Shown: positions 48,190 through 58,303 of the stretch, piece by piece
Layout of the letters: each line of letters starts with the position of its first letter
Position numbering within the stretch: the first letter of the stretch is position 1
Source of the DNA: Bacteroides mediterraneensis
GTDB taxonomy: Bacteria > Bacteroidota > Bacteroidia > Bacteroidales > Bacteroidaceae
Assembly (NCBI RefSeq): GCF_900128455.1
Contig: NZ_LT635783.1
Span: 902,823-966,822 of the forward strand
Direction of reading: 5' to 3'
Length of the DNA stretch: 64,000 nt
Made by a program: the position numbers and the translations under genes
Notes under the pieces: generated by a model
Database searches by the model: none
What the model was told of the DNA's origin: nothing
Seen by the model: only the letters and a program-made list of their open reading frames with translations

Positions 48190-50018
48190 CCTTTGTACAG
48201 GTGTTCACTGATGACCGTCAGGAATTCTTTTCCGTATTTTTCTTTCTTGAATTCACCTATGCCACTGATTTCGCCAAACTCTTCGATGGTTTCCGGCTTT
48301 CTGAGTGCCAGCAGGTGCAGTGTCTTGTCGGATAGCACAATGTAAGCGGGGATAGCCAGCTGGTCGGCCAGCTTTTTCCGAAGCTGCCGGAGAGATTCGA
48401 ACAGTTCCGCATCTTCTTCTTCGAACACGGTTGAGACGAATAATGGTGCCGGAGCGGAGTCCTTGTGCCCTTTGGCGCCTTTCTTTCCGCGGGCGTCCTC
48501 TCTTTGGATGACGATCAGCTGTGCGCGTTCCTTTCCGAACAGGACTTTTTTCCCAGCCTCTGTAATTTTCAGATGGTTGCTTTCGTTGTAGGCAATTTCA
48601 AAGTATCCCAGGTTCAACATCTGAAGCAGATAGTCTTGCCAGTCTTTTCCGGGTACGTCTCTTCCCACTCCGTAAGTCTTGAGTTTGTCATATCCATTTT
48701 CTGTCACTTCGTATGTGGCATATCCTTTGAGGATATCAATCAGTGTACGTGTACCAACTTGCTGGTTGGTACGGGCGATGGCGCTCAAGGCTTTTTGCAC
48801 GATAATGGTACCGTCAAAACGTTTCGGAGGATTCTTGCACACGTCGCAGTTGCCGCAATCGTGATCCATGGTTTCTCCAAAGTAGTTCAGCAGGATTCTT
48901 CGGCGGCAAATGTCGGATTCGGCATACTGCTGCATGCGGTTCAACTTTTCCAGATTGATTCCCTGCTGGTTGCTTTCGGCTGCAAAGCGGGAAAGCATGA
49001 CGATGTCGCTGAAAGAATAGAAGAGAAGGGTCTCACTGGGCAGGCCGTCACGTCCAGCCCGTCCGATTTCCTGATAAAAGTTTTCGATGCTTTTGGGCAG
49101 GTTGTAATGGATGACCCATCGGACGTTGGACTTGTCAATTCCCATTCCGAAGGCGATGGTGGCGCAGATAATCTGGATGCGGTCGTTGATGAAATCATCC
49201 TGCGTCATTTCCCGTTGTTCGTTCGATAGCCCGGCGTGATAGACTCCAGCATGAAATCCTTCTTCTTCGAGCAGGCTGGCTACCTTCTCCGTTCCGTTAC
49301 GGCTCATGCAGTAGATGATGCCGCTTTCTTTCCGGTGGCGTCGCAGGAAGTTGGCAATGGTTTTTATTTTTTCTTTTTGCGGGTAACCTCGTTTTACTTC
49401 CAGGCTCAGGTTGGGCCGGTCGAAAGAGGAGATGAAAATCTCCGGATTCCGCATGTTCAGTTGCTGTATGATGTCTTCCCGGGTAATTTTATCGGCGGTA
49501 GCGGTCAGGGCTACGACAGGTACCTGTGGAAAATATTGGCGTATCACTTTCAGCTGGGTATATTCCGGGCGGAAGTCATGTCCCCAGTGGGAGATACAGT
49601 GGGCTTCATCGATGGCAAACAAGGAAATCTTGATGTCGCGCAGCAGATGGTTGCTTTCAAAGAGCAGTCTCTCGGGAGAGATATAGAGCAGTTTCACCCT
49701 TCCTTGTATGCATTCAAAATAGAGCTGGGCGTTGGTGGTCTCGTCGTTGGTACTGTTCAGCGCGCGGGCAATGATGCCGTTGGCCTGTAAAGATTCCACC
49801 TGGTCTTTCATGAGAGATATCAGAGGGGAGACCACTACGGTTGTTCCTTCCATCATGAGTGCCGGAAGCTGGTAGCACATGGACTTTCCTCCTCCGGTAG
49901 GCATGAGTACCAGTGTGTCTTTTTTCTGTAAGATGGTGGTGATAATTTGCTCCTGAAGCGGACGGAAAGAAGTGTACCCGAAATAAGATTTGAGGGTTTT
50001 CAGCATTTGTTCTCTCAT
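48186..50018 (-). CDS. recQ: RecQ ATP-dependent DNA helicase
   Basis: A 610-residue 3'-to-5' helicase for recombination and fork repair. Walker A is TGGGKS with K45. The DEAH box is FAIDEAHCISHWGHDFRPEY. Later come QIICATIAFGMGIDKSNVRW and the QEIGRAGRDG motif. The zinc-binding region has CRRRILLNYFGE and CGNCDVC. The C-terminal HRDC domain lies at about 530-605 (LRQLRKKLADQLAIPAYIV). Length and layout match E. coli RecQ. A second ATG 12 bases on (MLKTLKSYFGY) is also a plausible start. Confidence 0.97.
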   Translation of the reverse strand: MREQMLKTLKSYFGYTSFRPLQEQIITTILQKKDTLVLMPTGGGKSMCYQLPALMMEGTTVVVSPLISLMKDQVESLQANGIIARALNSTNDETTNAQLYFECIQGRVKLLYISPERLLFESNHLLRDIKISLFAIDEAHCISHWGHDFRPEYTQLKVIRQYFPQVPVVALTATADKITREDIIQQLNMRNPEIFISSFDRPNLSLEVKRGYPQKEKIKTIANFLRRHRKESGIIYCMSRNGTEKVASLLEEEGFHAGVYHAGLSNEQREMTQDDFINDRIQIICATIAFGMGIDKSNVRWVIHYNLPKSIENFYQEIGRAGRDGLPSETLLFYSFSDIVMLSRFAAESNQQGINLEKLNRMQQYAESDICRRRILLNYFGETMDHDCGNCDVCKNPPKRFDGTIIVQKALSAIARTNQQVGTRTLIDILKGYATYEVTENGYDKLKTYGVGRDVPGKDWQDYLLQMLNLGYFEIAYNESNHLKITEAGKKVLFGKERAQLIVIQREDARGKKGAKGHKDSAPAPLFVSTVFEEEDAELFESLRQLRKKLADQLAIPAYIVLSDKTLHLLALRKPETIEEFGEISGIGEFKKEKYGKEFLTVISEHLYKG

Positions 50019-50198
50019 GATTTTGAATTTTGTTCACAAAGATAGAGAAAATTTTAAAACCCTGCTGTTTTATGATGGGTTTTGTCTGTGCGTAAAGATT
50101 TTTGATAAAGTTTTTGAGGGGATTGTTGTGAAATCGGAAAACTTCTACGACTTTTGTATAGTTATGTGATAAGAATATTTTATTTAGAACGAACTAGA

Positions 50199-52172
50199 AT
50201 GAGCACACAAGAGAATTTTAATTATATAGTAGAACAATTTGCCGATTTGCAATTGTTACGCTATCGTGTGACCGGCTTTGAAAATTTATCTTTACGGCAG
50301 AAGGAGCTGGTTTATTATTTGTCGCAGGCGGCTTTGGAGGGAAGGGACATCCTTTTCGACCAGAACGGGAAGTATAATCTGCGTATCCGGAAATTGCTGG
50401 AAGTGGTTTATACGACTTATACGGGTGACAAGGAGGATACCGAATTTCAGGGACTGGAGGTCTATTTGAAACGGGTGTGGTTCTCCAGTGGAATTTATCA
50501 CCATTATGCATGTGATAAATTTGTGCCTTCTTTTTCTCCGGAATTTCTCCGGAAATGGATAGGAGAAGCGGATGCCTCACAGCTCCCGTTAAAGGAGGGA
50601 GAATCTGTGGAGGAAATGTGTGATGAACTGTTTCCGGTTATTTTCAATCCGCAAGTCATGCCTAAACGGGTAAACCAGGCGGATGGAGAAGACCTGGTGA
50701 TGACTTCTGCGGCCAACTATTATGAAGGTGTGACGCAGAAAGAGGCTGAAGCATTTTATTCCATCCTGAAAATACCAGGAGACCCTCATCCGGTGATGTA
50801 TGGCATGAACAGCCGGCTGGTAAAGAAAGACGGGATCTTTCGGGAAGAAGTATGGAAAGTAGGAGGAATGTATGGGGAAGCCATCGAGAAAATCATTGCT
50901 TGGCTGGAGAAAGCTGAGGCCGTAGCCGAGAGTGAAGCACAACGTGAGGTGATTCGCTTGTTGGTGGATTTTTACCGCACGGGCGACTTGAAGACTTTTG
51001 ATGCCTACTCCATCGCTTGGTTGAAAGATACTGCTTCAAAGGTGGATTTTGTCAATGGCTTTATTGAAAGTTACGGTGATCCGTTGGGAATGAAAGCCAG
51101 CTGGGAGTCTATTGTGAATTTTAAAGACGAAGAGGCTACCCGGCGTACGGAAATCATCAGCCAAAATGCACAGTGGTTTGAGGACCATTCTCCAGTAGCT
51201 TTAGCTTTTAAAAAGGAAGTGGTGACGGGCGTTTCGGCCAAGGTCATTACGGCTGCCATGTTAGGAGGAGATTTGTATCCGAGTTCAGCTATTGGTATCA
51301 ATTTACCTAATTCGAACTGGATTCGCAGTCGTCATGGTTCCAAGTCGGTGACAATCGGAAACTTGACGGATGCTTACAACAAGGCGGCCAAAGGAAATGG
51401 TTTCCGGGAAGAATTTGTATACAGTCAGACTGAGCGAGATTTGTTGGAGAAATATGCTGATATTACGAGTGAACTGCATACGGATTTGCACGAATGTGTG
51501 GGGCATGGTTCTGGCAGATTGATTCCGGGAGTTGACCCGGATGCCTTGAAAGCCTATGGTTCTACGATTGAAGAAGCTCGTGCCGATTTGTTCGGCCTGT
51601 ATTATCTGGCTGATAAAAAGCTGGTGGAGCTGGGATTGACTCCTGATGAAGAAGCCTATAAAGCTGAATATTATGCCTATATGATGAACGGACTTCTCAC
51701 TCAGATGGTACGCATTGAACCGGGTCGTGATTTGGAAGAGGCACACATGCGTAATCGTCAGTTGATTGCCCGTTGGGCTCTTGAATATGGGAAGTCGATG
51801 AATGTCGTGGAACTGGTGCAGAAGGAAGGCAAGACGTATGTAAAAGTCAATGATTATCTTCAGTTGCGTGGGCTTTTTGGGATGTTGTTGAGCAAGATTC
51901 AGCGTATCAAGAGCGAAGGTAATTATGAAGCAGCTCGTGCTTTGGTGGAAAAATATGGTGTGAAACTGGATGCGTCGCTTCACGAAGAAGTGCTGGCCCG
52001 TTACCGTGCCTTGCATCTGGCTCCCTACAAGGGGTTTGTCAATCCCGTGTATCGTCCTGAATACGATGCGGAGGGCCGGATTGTAGATGTGAAAGTAGAT
52101 TATACAGAAGGTTATACGGAGCAGATGCTTCGTTATGGACGCGATTATTCTAATTTAAAAATTAAACGATGA
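50199..52172 (+). CDS. Dipeptidyl peptidase III (M49)
   Basis: A 657-residue M49 zinc peptidase that removes dipeptides from peptide N-termini. The zinc motif is HECVGH (431-436) in DLHECVGHGSGRL, and the third ligand lies in EEARADLFGLYY (458 on). SGIYHHYACDKFVPSFSPEF and NLPNSNWIRSRHGSKSVTIG are further family motifs. ATG at 50199 is chosen because MSTQENFNYIVEQFADLQ starts the domain. No signal peptide is seen either here or in the longer frame, so the enzyme is predicted to be cytoplasmic. The next gene starts within its last codons. Confidence 0.93.
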   Translation: MSTQENFNYIVEQFADLQLLRYRVTGFENLSLRQKELVYYLSQAALEGRDILFDQNGKYNLRIRKLLEVVYTTYTGDKEDTEFQGLEVYLKRVWFSSGIYHHYACDKFVPSFSPEFLRKWIGEADASQLPLKEGESVEEMCDELFPVIFNPQVMPKRVNQADGEDLVMTSAANYYEGVTQKEAEAFYSILKIPGDPHPVMYGMNSRLVKKDGIFREEVWKVGGMYGEAIEKIIAWLEKAEAVAESEAQREVIRLLVDFYRTGDLKTFDAYSIAWLKDTASKVDFVNGFIESYGDPLGMKASWESIVNFKDEEATRRTEIISQNAQWFEDHSPVALAFKKEVVTGVSAKVITAAMLGGDLYPSSAIGINLPNSNWIRSRHGSKSVTIGNLTDAYNKAAKGNGFREEFVYSQTERDLLEKYADITSELHTDLHECVGHGSGRLIPGVDPDALKAYGSTIEEARADLFGLYYLADKKLVELGLTPDEEAYKAEYYAYMMNGLLTQMVRIEPGRDLEEAHMRNRQLIARWALEYGKSMNVVELVQKEGKTYVKVNDYLQLRGLFGMLLSKIQRIKSEGNYEAARALVEKYGVKLDASLHEEVLARYRALHLAPYKGFVNPVYRPEYDAEGRIVDVKVDYTEGYTEQMLRYGRDYSNLKIKR

Positions 52173-52843
52173 CAGAAGCAGAAATACATGAAACGATAAG
52201 GGAAATCAAGTCGAAGTTCCGTTTGTTTATGAATGGAGTGGTTTCTCAAAGCATGCGGGAGAAAGGGTTTGATTATAAATTGAATTTTGGTATTGAATAT
52301 CCACGTATTAAAGAGATTGCGGCAGGATACGAGCCTAATCATGAACTGGCCCAGGCGTTATGGAAGGAGAATATCCGTGAGTGTAAAATAATGGCCGGTT
52401 TGCTCCAGCCTGTAGAAACCTTTTATCGGGAAATTGCAGAAATATGGATAGAAGACATGCACTATCCGGAACTGGCTGAATATACCGTGATGAATCTTTT
52501 CCAGCGTTTGCCATACGCTTCGGAGGTGGTTTTCCCATGGATGGCCGACGAACGTGAATATTTCCAGCTTTGCGGGTATCTGTTGATGGCCCGTCTGCTG
52601 ATGAAAGGATGGACATTGAACGAGCGGGCAGAGGAGGAATTCTTGGACCAGGCTTTTACCGTATTGGAAGGAGATTCAGATATGCGCAATGTGGCGGGAA
52701 AGGCGGTTTGTAAATTTGCCTTGCAGTCAAAAACTAATGCACGCAAGGTACTCCGCATGTTGGGAAATCTCATAAAATCTTCAAAACCTGAGGTCCGTAT
52801 GGTGGCTGAAGAATTAAAAAATGAGATAGAATATAGCCTGTAA
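52169..52843 (+). CDS. AlkD-like HEAT-repeat protein
   Basis: A 224-residue, mainly helical protein that resembles the DNA alkylation repair (AlkD/AlkC-like) group of HEAT-repeat proteins. Features seen are IKEIAAGYEPNHELAQALWK, CKIMAGLLQP, a helix-rich middle and repeats such as VLRMLGNLIKSSKPEVRMVA. AlkD excises bulky alkylated bases, but the catalytic Trp-Asp pair cannot be placed with confidence here. The start overlaps the DPP III stop (ATGA), so the two are translationally coupled. Confidence 0.6.
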   Translation: MTEAEIHETIREIKSKFRLFMNGVVSQSMREKGFDYKLNFGIEYPRIKEIAAGYEPNHELAQALWKENIRECKIMAGLLQPVETFYREIAEIWIEDMHYPELAEYTVMNLFQRLPYASEVVFPWMADEREYFQLCGYLLMARLLMKGWTLNERAEEEFLDQAFTVLEGDSDMRNVAGKAVCKFALQSKTNARKVLRMLGNLIKSSKPEVRMVAEELKNEIEYSL

Positions 52844-52896
52844 TCTTTCTAAATTACTCAAAAAAATATAACTTTGACCGCTGAACGATTATTGGG

Positions 52897-53355
52897 ATGG
52901 AAGAAAATATAAAAGATACAGTCAAGCAAATCCTTACGGAGTATTTGCAGAAGAACGGACATCGGAAGACGCCTGAACGTTATGCCATACTTGAGACGAT
53001 TTATTCCATCAAAGGGCATTTTGATGTGGATGAGTTGTATAGCTATATGGCGGAAAAGGAGAAGTTCCGGGTGAGTCGTGCTACCCTGTATAATACCATC
53101 ATTTTACTTATAGATGCCGGATTGGTCATTAAGCACCAGTTTGGCAATACTTCCCAGTATGAACGCTCGTATAACAATGAAACCCATCATCACATGATTT
53201 GTACCAGCTGTGGAAAGGTGTCAGAGTTTGAAGATGAAAACCTGAAACAGGCGATTGCGCAGACAAAGCTGAAGGGATTTTATGCTTCGCATTACTCCTT
53301 ATACATCTATGGCTTGTGCAACAAGTGCATGGCGGCGAAACGGAAGAAGAAATAA
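52897..53355 (+). CDS. Fur-family transcriptional repressor
   Basis: A 152-residue Fur-family regulator. The winged helix (about residues 10-85) contains NGHRKTPERYAILETIYSIK and FRVSRATLYNTIILLIDAGL. The dimer domain has the metal-rich HHHMICTSCGKV and the second CxxC at LCNKCMAAK. These two CxxC pairs form the structural zinc site. Which metal or peroxide it senses (Fur, Zur or PerR type) cannot be decided by eye. purA starts 30 bases after its stop, perhaps in the same transcript. Confidence 0.92.
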   Translation: MEENIKDTVKQILTEYLQKNGHRKTPERYAILETIYSIKGHFDVDELYSYMAEKEKFRVSRATLYNTIILLIDAGLVIKHQFGNTSQYERSYNNETHHHMICTSCGKVSEFEDENLKQAIAQTKLKGFYASHYSLYIYGLCNKCMAAKRKKK

Positions 53356-53385
53356 TACCAAAGAATATATAAAACAAAAAGAATC

Positions 53386-54654
53386 ATGAAAGTAGATGTT
53401 TTGCTAGGTTTACAGTGGGGCGACGAAGGAAAAGGTAAAGTAGTCGATGTGTTGACTCCCCGTTATGATGTGGTGGCCCGTTTTCAGGGAGGCCCGAATG
53501 CCGGACATACTCTTGAGTTTGAAGGTCAGAAATATGTGCTCCGTTCTATTCCTTCTGGAATTTTTCAGGGTGATAAGGTGAATATTATTGGAAATGGAGT
53601 GGTGCTTGATCCGGCTTTGTTCAAGGCGGAAGCAGAAGCTTTGGAGGCAAGCGGACATCCGTTGAAAGAACGTTTGCACATTTCCAAGAAAGCCCATCTG
53701 ATTCTTCCTACCCACCGTATCCTGGATGCTGCATACGAAGCTGCCAAAGGTGCGTCTAAAGTAGGAACTACCGGAAAAGGCATTGGCCCTACCTATACTG
53801 ACAAAGTGAGCCGTAACGGATTGCGTGTGGGTGACATCCTGCATAACTTTGAAGCAAAATATGCTGCGGCCAAGGCTCGTCATGAAGCCATCTTGAAGAG
53901 TTTGAATTATGAATATGATATTACAGAACTTGAAAAACAATGGATGGAAGGTATTGAATACCTTCGTCAGTTCCATTTGGTAGACAGCGAGCATGAAGTG
54001 AACCGTCTGCTGAATGAAGGCAAGTCTGTACTTTGTGAAGGTGCTCAGGGGACCATGCTGGATGTAGATTTTGGTTCTTATCCTTTTGTGACTTCTTCCA
54101 ATACCATTTGTGCCGGTGCTTGTACAGGACTGGGATTGGGTCCTAACAAAATCGGTGAAGTGTATGGTATCATGAAAGCTTATTGTACACGTGTGGGGTC
54201 AGGTCCGTTCCCTACCGAACTTTTCGATGAAACTGGTAAGACAATCCGTGATTTGGGGCATGAATATGGAGCTGTGACAGGTCGTGAACGTCGTTGCGGA
54301 TGGATTGACTTGGTTGCCTTGCGTTATGCGATTATGATTAACGGGGTTACTCAGTTGATTTTGATGAAGAGCGATGTGCTGGACGGTTTTGACACTATCA
54401 AGGCGTGTGTGGCGTATAATGTGAATGGGGAAGAAATCGATTATTTCCCGTTTGATATTACAGAAGGAGTAGAACCGGTATATGCAGAGCTTCCGGGCTG
54501 GAAGACTGATATGACTAAGATGACGAGTGAGGATGAATTCCCTGAAGAATTCAATGCGTATATCACTTTCTTGGAAGAACAGTTGGGAACTCCGATTAAG
54601 ATTGTGTCTGTAGGTCCCGACCGTGAACAGACAATCGAACGTTACGTGGATTGA
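53386..54654 (+). CDS. purA: Adenylosuccinate synthetase
   Basis: A 422-residue enzyme that joins IMP and aspartate with GTP in AMP synthesis. It starts VDVLLGLQWGDEGKGKVVD, the family signature with the catalytic aspartate. GPNAGHTL, IGNGVVLDP and TTGKGIGPTY follow, and near the end VSVGPDREQTI. Length and start are standard. It follows the Fur-family gene closely and ends at a strong terminator. Confidence 0.98.
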   Translation: MKVDVLLGLQWGDEGKGKVVDVLTPRYDVVARFQGGPNAGHTLEFEGQKYVLRSIPSGIFQGDKVNIIGNGVVLDPALFKAEAEALEASGHPLKERLHISKKAHLILPTHRILDAAYEAAKGASKVGTTGKGIGPTYTDKVSRNGLRVGDILHNFEAKYAAAKARHEAILKSLNYEYDITELEKQWMEGIEYLRQFHLVDSEHEVNRLLNEGKSVLCEGAQGTMLDVDFGSYPFVTSSNTICAGACTGLGLGPNKIGEVYGIMKAYCTRVGSGPFPTELFDETGKTIRDLGHEYGAVTGRERRCGWIDLVALRYAIMINGVTQLILMKSDVLDGFDTIKACVAYNVNGEEIDYFPFDITEGVEPVYAELPGWKTDMTKMTSEDEFPEEFNAYITFLEEQLGTPIKIVSVGPDREQTIERYVD

Positions 54655-54675
54655 TTTATTTATCTGAATAAATTG

Positions 54676-54707
54676 GGAAAGCCATCCTTTTAAGGATGGC
54701 TTTTTTT
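54676..54707 (+). terminator. Intrinsic terminator after purA
   Basis: AGCCATCCTT (54680-54689) pairs exactly with AAGGATGGCT (54692-54701), with A before and T after. Confidence 0.9.
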
Positions 54708-54944
54708 GTTCTTTTAATGAAGCTGATTATGTCTTAATTCTTTTGTTGTTTCTAGCTTTTTGATAGGTGTAATTATCTATATATTGCTTTTTGATTTTGT
54801 TTTTATCTCACGGCTTTTATTGTTATCTTTTGTTTATTCTCTTTGTTTTTCTTGCTGTTTATATTATTGGTTGTTGTATTAAAGATGAATTGATATTCGT
54901 TTTGATATGTCGTTTTGGTGTTTTTTATTATTTTTCTGTGATAT
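54708..54944. other. AT-rich gap without a gene
   Basis: This stretch is very T-rich on the + strand and has no credible reading frame, RNA or repeat. It leads into the promoter of the second SusCD operon. Confidence 0.6.
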
Positions 54945-54977
54945 TTTGTTATTTGTTTGATTAAATATATATCTTTG
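54945..54977 (+). promoter_or_regulatory. Promoter for the second SusCD operon
   Basis: TTTG at 54945-54948 and TATCTTTG at 54970-54977 are 21 bases apart. The leader to the ATG at 55066 is about 80 bases. Confidence 0.65.
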
Positions 54978-55052
54978 TGGTGTTGTTAATTAGCTTTAAT
55001 GTGTGTTTATAATGTATTTTATTAACTAAACGAGATTTATTTATGTTTAATC

Positions 55053-55060
55053 AAAGGAGG
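55053..55060 (+). promoter_or_regulatory. Strong Shine-Dalgarno sequence for SusC
   Basis: AAAGGAGG is exactly complementary to CCTCCTTT at the 16S 3' end in this window (63104-63111). It lies 5 bases before the ATG. Bacteroidetes rarely use such a site, so it stands out. Confidence 0.7.
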
Positions 55061-55065
55061 GATTT

Positions 55066-58000
55066 ATGAAAAGGAAACTTACATTGATGCTGACCTTTCT
55101 GTTTGTATGGATGGGAGTAGCATGGTCGCAAGGATTAACGGTGAAAGGTGTGGTGACTTCAGAAGAAGACGGGCTTCCTATTGTAGGAGCATCAGTGCTG
55201 GTGAAAGGTACTACCCAAGGAACCATTACCGATGTGGATGGTAATTTTGAGATTTCAGGTGTGAAGGCTGGAAGCAAGACCTTAATTGTTTCATTTGTAG
55301 GAATGAAAAGTCAGGAGGTAGCGATAAAGCCCAATATGAAGATTGTATTGCAGTCGGATACGGAAACCTTGGATGAGGTAGTGGTTACCGCAATGGGTAT
55401 TTCAAGAGAGAAGAAAGCATTAGGATATGCCTTGCAAGAAGTGAAATCGGATGAAATTACTCAAGCTGCACAGTTGAATGTGGCTAATGCACTTTCGGGA
55501 AAGATTGCCGGAATACAGATTACTTCGCAAGGTGGACAGGTCGGAGCCTCTCAAAATATTGTAATCCGTGGTAATTCTTCATTCGGAAACAATGCACCTT
55601 TGATTGTAGTGGATGGTGTGCCTGTACAGAACGATAACGGAACCGGTTCAGATGTCAATCTGGGTTCAGGTTTGAATGATATTAATCCGGAAGATATTGA
55701 ATCCATATCGGTATTGAAAGGTGGTTCGGCAGCCCTTTATGGTATGCGTGCCGGAAACGGTGTTATCCTTATCACAACCAAGTCGGGTAAAAAAGATAAA
55801 GGTGTACAGATATCGTATGACGGAAGTTTTACGGTTGACCAGATTTATAACTTGCCAAAACTTCAGAACAAATACGGGCAGGGATATTACGGCAGTGAGT
55901 TCGACTGGAAAGAAGGAGGTTACAGCGATATTATGTCATACGCCGACTTTGCCGTAGAGCATGGATTCTCCTACTACGATGGTATGGGAAATGGGGTGAA
56001 TGACAACGCCGACGAGTCTTGGGGACCGCGTTTGGATATCGGTCTGATGATTCCACAATATAATAGTCCGGTTGTTAACGGTGTGCGCCAAGCTACTCCG
56101 TGGGTGTCTCATCCGGACAATATCAAAGATTTCTTTGAAACTGGTTACTCACAGAGCCACATGATTTCATTGACTACTTCCAATGAAAGATCATCAACTC
56201 GTGCTTCGCTGGGATTCCGCGACCAGAAAGGTACTACACCCAACACAGACCAAAAACGTTACTCTATTGCCATAAACTCGAAAATGAGTGTAAACAAGTA
56301 TCTTGACTTTGATTTGTCTGCAAACTTTGTCCGCACGAAGAGTGACAATCTTCCTGGAACCGGATACAGCGGCTCAAACGTACTGCAGTCATTGCTGCAA
56401 TGGCATGGACGCCAGATTGACATACAGGATTTGAAGGCAAATTATGACCAAAAGGACGAGATGGGTAATTATACTCATTACAACTGGCAGCAGGCTTATG
56501 CCATGAACCCGTACTGGGTGTTGAACCATAACTTGAACAAATATACCCGTGACCGTTTCTATGGCAAGTCTTCTATTTTTATCAAGCCTACTGACTGGTT
56601 GAAGTTTGAAGGACGCCTTGGTTTTGATCATTTTGATTCAAACCAGCTGTCTAATATAGAATGGAGCGTTGATTACCCGGATGGATATTTCCGTAATTAT
56701 GATCGTCGTACCACGGAAATCAATGCTGATTTCATCGGTTACTTCACCAAGCAATTCGGTGACCTCAATGTGAATGCGTTGGCTGGAGCTAACTATCGTG
56801 ATTATGCGTATGAAATCAATACAATAGGGGCTGACCAGTTGACCGTCCCCGGGCTTTATACCGTGGCGAATGCAAAAGGAACAGCTTATACTGCACAGAA
56901 CCATGAGACACGGCGTTCGAACTCTGTGTACGCCAACCTTTCATTGGGGTGGAAAAATCAGCTTTATGCGGATATCAGTGTGCGTAACGATTGGGATTCT
57001 ACCATTAAGGATGCATTCTTCTATCCGTCATTTAGCGGTAGCTGGATTTTGACAGAAACACTTCCGATGCTGACCAGTGGGGGTATTCTCAATTTCCTGA
57101 AACTTCGTGGTGGATGGGCTAAAATCGGTAATGCAACAGATCCATACGTATCTAACTCATATTATTCAGTCATATCTGCACCGTTTAACGGTACTACGCT
57201 TTACTACAATCCTACGACTTATCCCGCACGTAATCTGCGCCCTGAAATGATAAAGACATGGGAAGTCGGTCTTGAGGCAAGCTTGTTGGATAATCGTATT
57301 CACTTCGATGGAGCTTATTACCAGAAGGTTACTACCGATCAGATTATGCAAGCCAATGTCGCAACTTCCACTGGTTATAGTTCTATGTATATCAATGCGG
57401 GTAAGGTAAGCAACAAAGGTGTTGAACTTCAGTTGTCGGCCGATATTTTCCGTAATCCAAAAGGCTTCAGCTGGACTACCACATTAAACTGGGCAAAGGA
57501 TAAAAGCCGTATCGACGAACTTTATACTGATCCTGTTACCGGACAGAAACTGGACGCTTATGAAATCGGAAGCAGCTGGAGCTGTACCAGCTATGCAATA
57601 CCTGGTGAAAGCTGGGGAACACTTGTGGGAACAGGATATGTATATAATGACGATGGTTCCATTCGGGTAGAAAACGGAATGCCGGTATATGAGAGTGCAA
57701 AAAAGATTGGAAATGTAAGTCCGGACTGGCTGGCTGGCTGGAGCAACGAATTTACTTACAAAGACTGGAGTTTCGGGTTCTTGCTTGACTTCCGCAAAGG
57801 GGGAGACGTTTACTCTATCTCACAGGCTTTTGGTACACAGACAGGTATATATGATTTTACTGCAGCGGGAGATATTCGTGAAAACGGTGTTATTGCAGGT
57901 AAGAACGTGTTGACCGACAAAGTGTTCAAGACAGCCGACGGTAAAATCAATGATGTGGCAGTGAATGCGGAAGACTTCTTCTATAACTTCTATACCATCT

Positions 58001-58275
58001 GTGAAATGTCAGTCTTTGATGGTTCTTACTTGAAGTTGCGTGAAGCACATCTTACTTATACTTTCCCTAAACAGTTGTTGAAGAATACATTCATCAAATC
58101 AGCGAAAATTTCATTGGTTGGAACAAACTTGGCACTGTTATGGGTACATAGTTCGAACCTCACTCACCTTGATCCGGAATCTACAACGGGTTCAAGCAAT
58201 GGAGACGTAGGCTTCGAATCAAACTCTTACCCTCCTTCACGAAGCATCGGTTTAAAATTAGGAGTAACATTCTGA
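55066..58275 (+). CDS. SusC/RagA TonB-linked outer-membrane transporter
   Basis: A 1069-residue SusC-type receptor. It has a signal peptide (LTLMLTFLFVWMGVAWSQG) and a carboxypeptidase-D-like domain (about residues 24-100: VKGVVTSEEDGLPIVGASVL). The TonB-interacting DEVVVTAMGISREKK comes next, then the plug (LIVVDGVPVQNDNG, INPEDIESISVLKGGSAALY, GNGVILITTKSGK). The barrel ends in a terminal phenylalanine (SIGLKLGVTF). The ATG has a strong ribosome-binding site. The SusD gene follows 28 bases on. No glycosidase or sensor is next to it, so the ligand is unknown; peptides, sugars or cofactors are all possible. Confidence 0.94.
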   Translation: MKRKLTLMLTFLFVWMGVAWSQGLTVKGVVTSEEDGLPIVGASVLVKGTTQGTITDVDGNFEISGVKAGSKTLIVSFVGMKSQEVAIKPNMKIVLQSDTETLDEVVVTAMGISREKKALGYALQEVKSDEITQAAQLNVANALSGKIAGIQITSQGGQVGASQNIVIRGNSSFGNNAPLIVVDGVPVQNDNGTGSDVNLGSGLNDINPEDIESISVLKGGSAALYGMRAGNGVILITTKSGKKDKGVQISYDGSFTVDQIYNLPKLQNKYGQGYYGSEFDWKEGGYSDIMSYADFAVEHGFSYYDGMGNGVNDNADESWGPRLDIGLMIPQYNSPVVNGVRQATPWVSHPDNIKDFFETGYSQSHMISLTTSNERSSTRASLGFRDQKGTTPNTDQKRYSIAINSKMSVNKYLDFDLSANFVRTKSDNLPGTGYSGSNVLQSLLQWHGRQIDIQDLKANYDQKDEMGNYTHYNWQQAYAMNPYWVLNHNLNKYTRDRFYGKSSIFIKPTDWLKFEGRLGFDHFDSNQLSNIEWSVDYPDGYFRNYDRRTTEINADFIGYFTKQFGDLNVNALAGANYRDYAYEINTIGADQLTVPGLYTVANAKGTAYTAQNHETRRSNSVYANLSLGWKNQLYADISVRNDWDSTIKDAFFYPSFSGSWILTETLPMLTSGGILNFLKLRGGWAKIGNATDPYVSNSYYSVISAPFNGTTLYYNPTTYPARNLRPEMIKTWEVGLEASLLDNRIHFDGAYYQKVTTDQIMQANVATSTGYSSMYINAGKVSNKGVELQLSADIFRNPKGFSWTTTLNWAKDKSRIDELYTDPVTGQKLDAYEIGSSWSCTSYAIPGESWGTLVGTGYVYNDDGSIRVENGMPVYESAKKIGNVSPDWLAGWSNEFTYKDWSFGFLLDFRKGGDVYSISQAFGTQTGIYDFTAAGDIRENGVIAGKNVLTDKVFKTADGKINDVAVNAEDFFYNFYTICEMSVFDGSYLKLREAHLTYTFPKQLLKNTFIKSAKISLVGTNLALLWVHSSNLTHLDPESTTGSSNGDVGFESNSYPPSRSIGLKLGVTF

Positions 58276-58303
58276 TAAAATTAATTTAAAAGGAACTGAC
58301 TAT

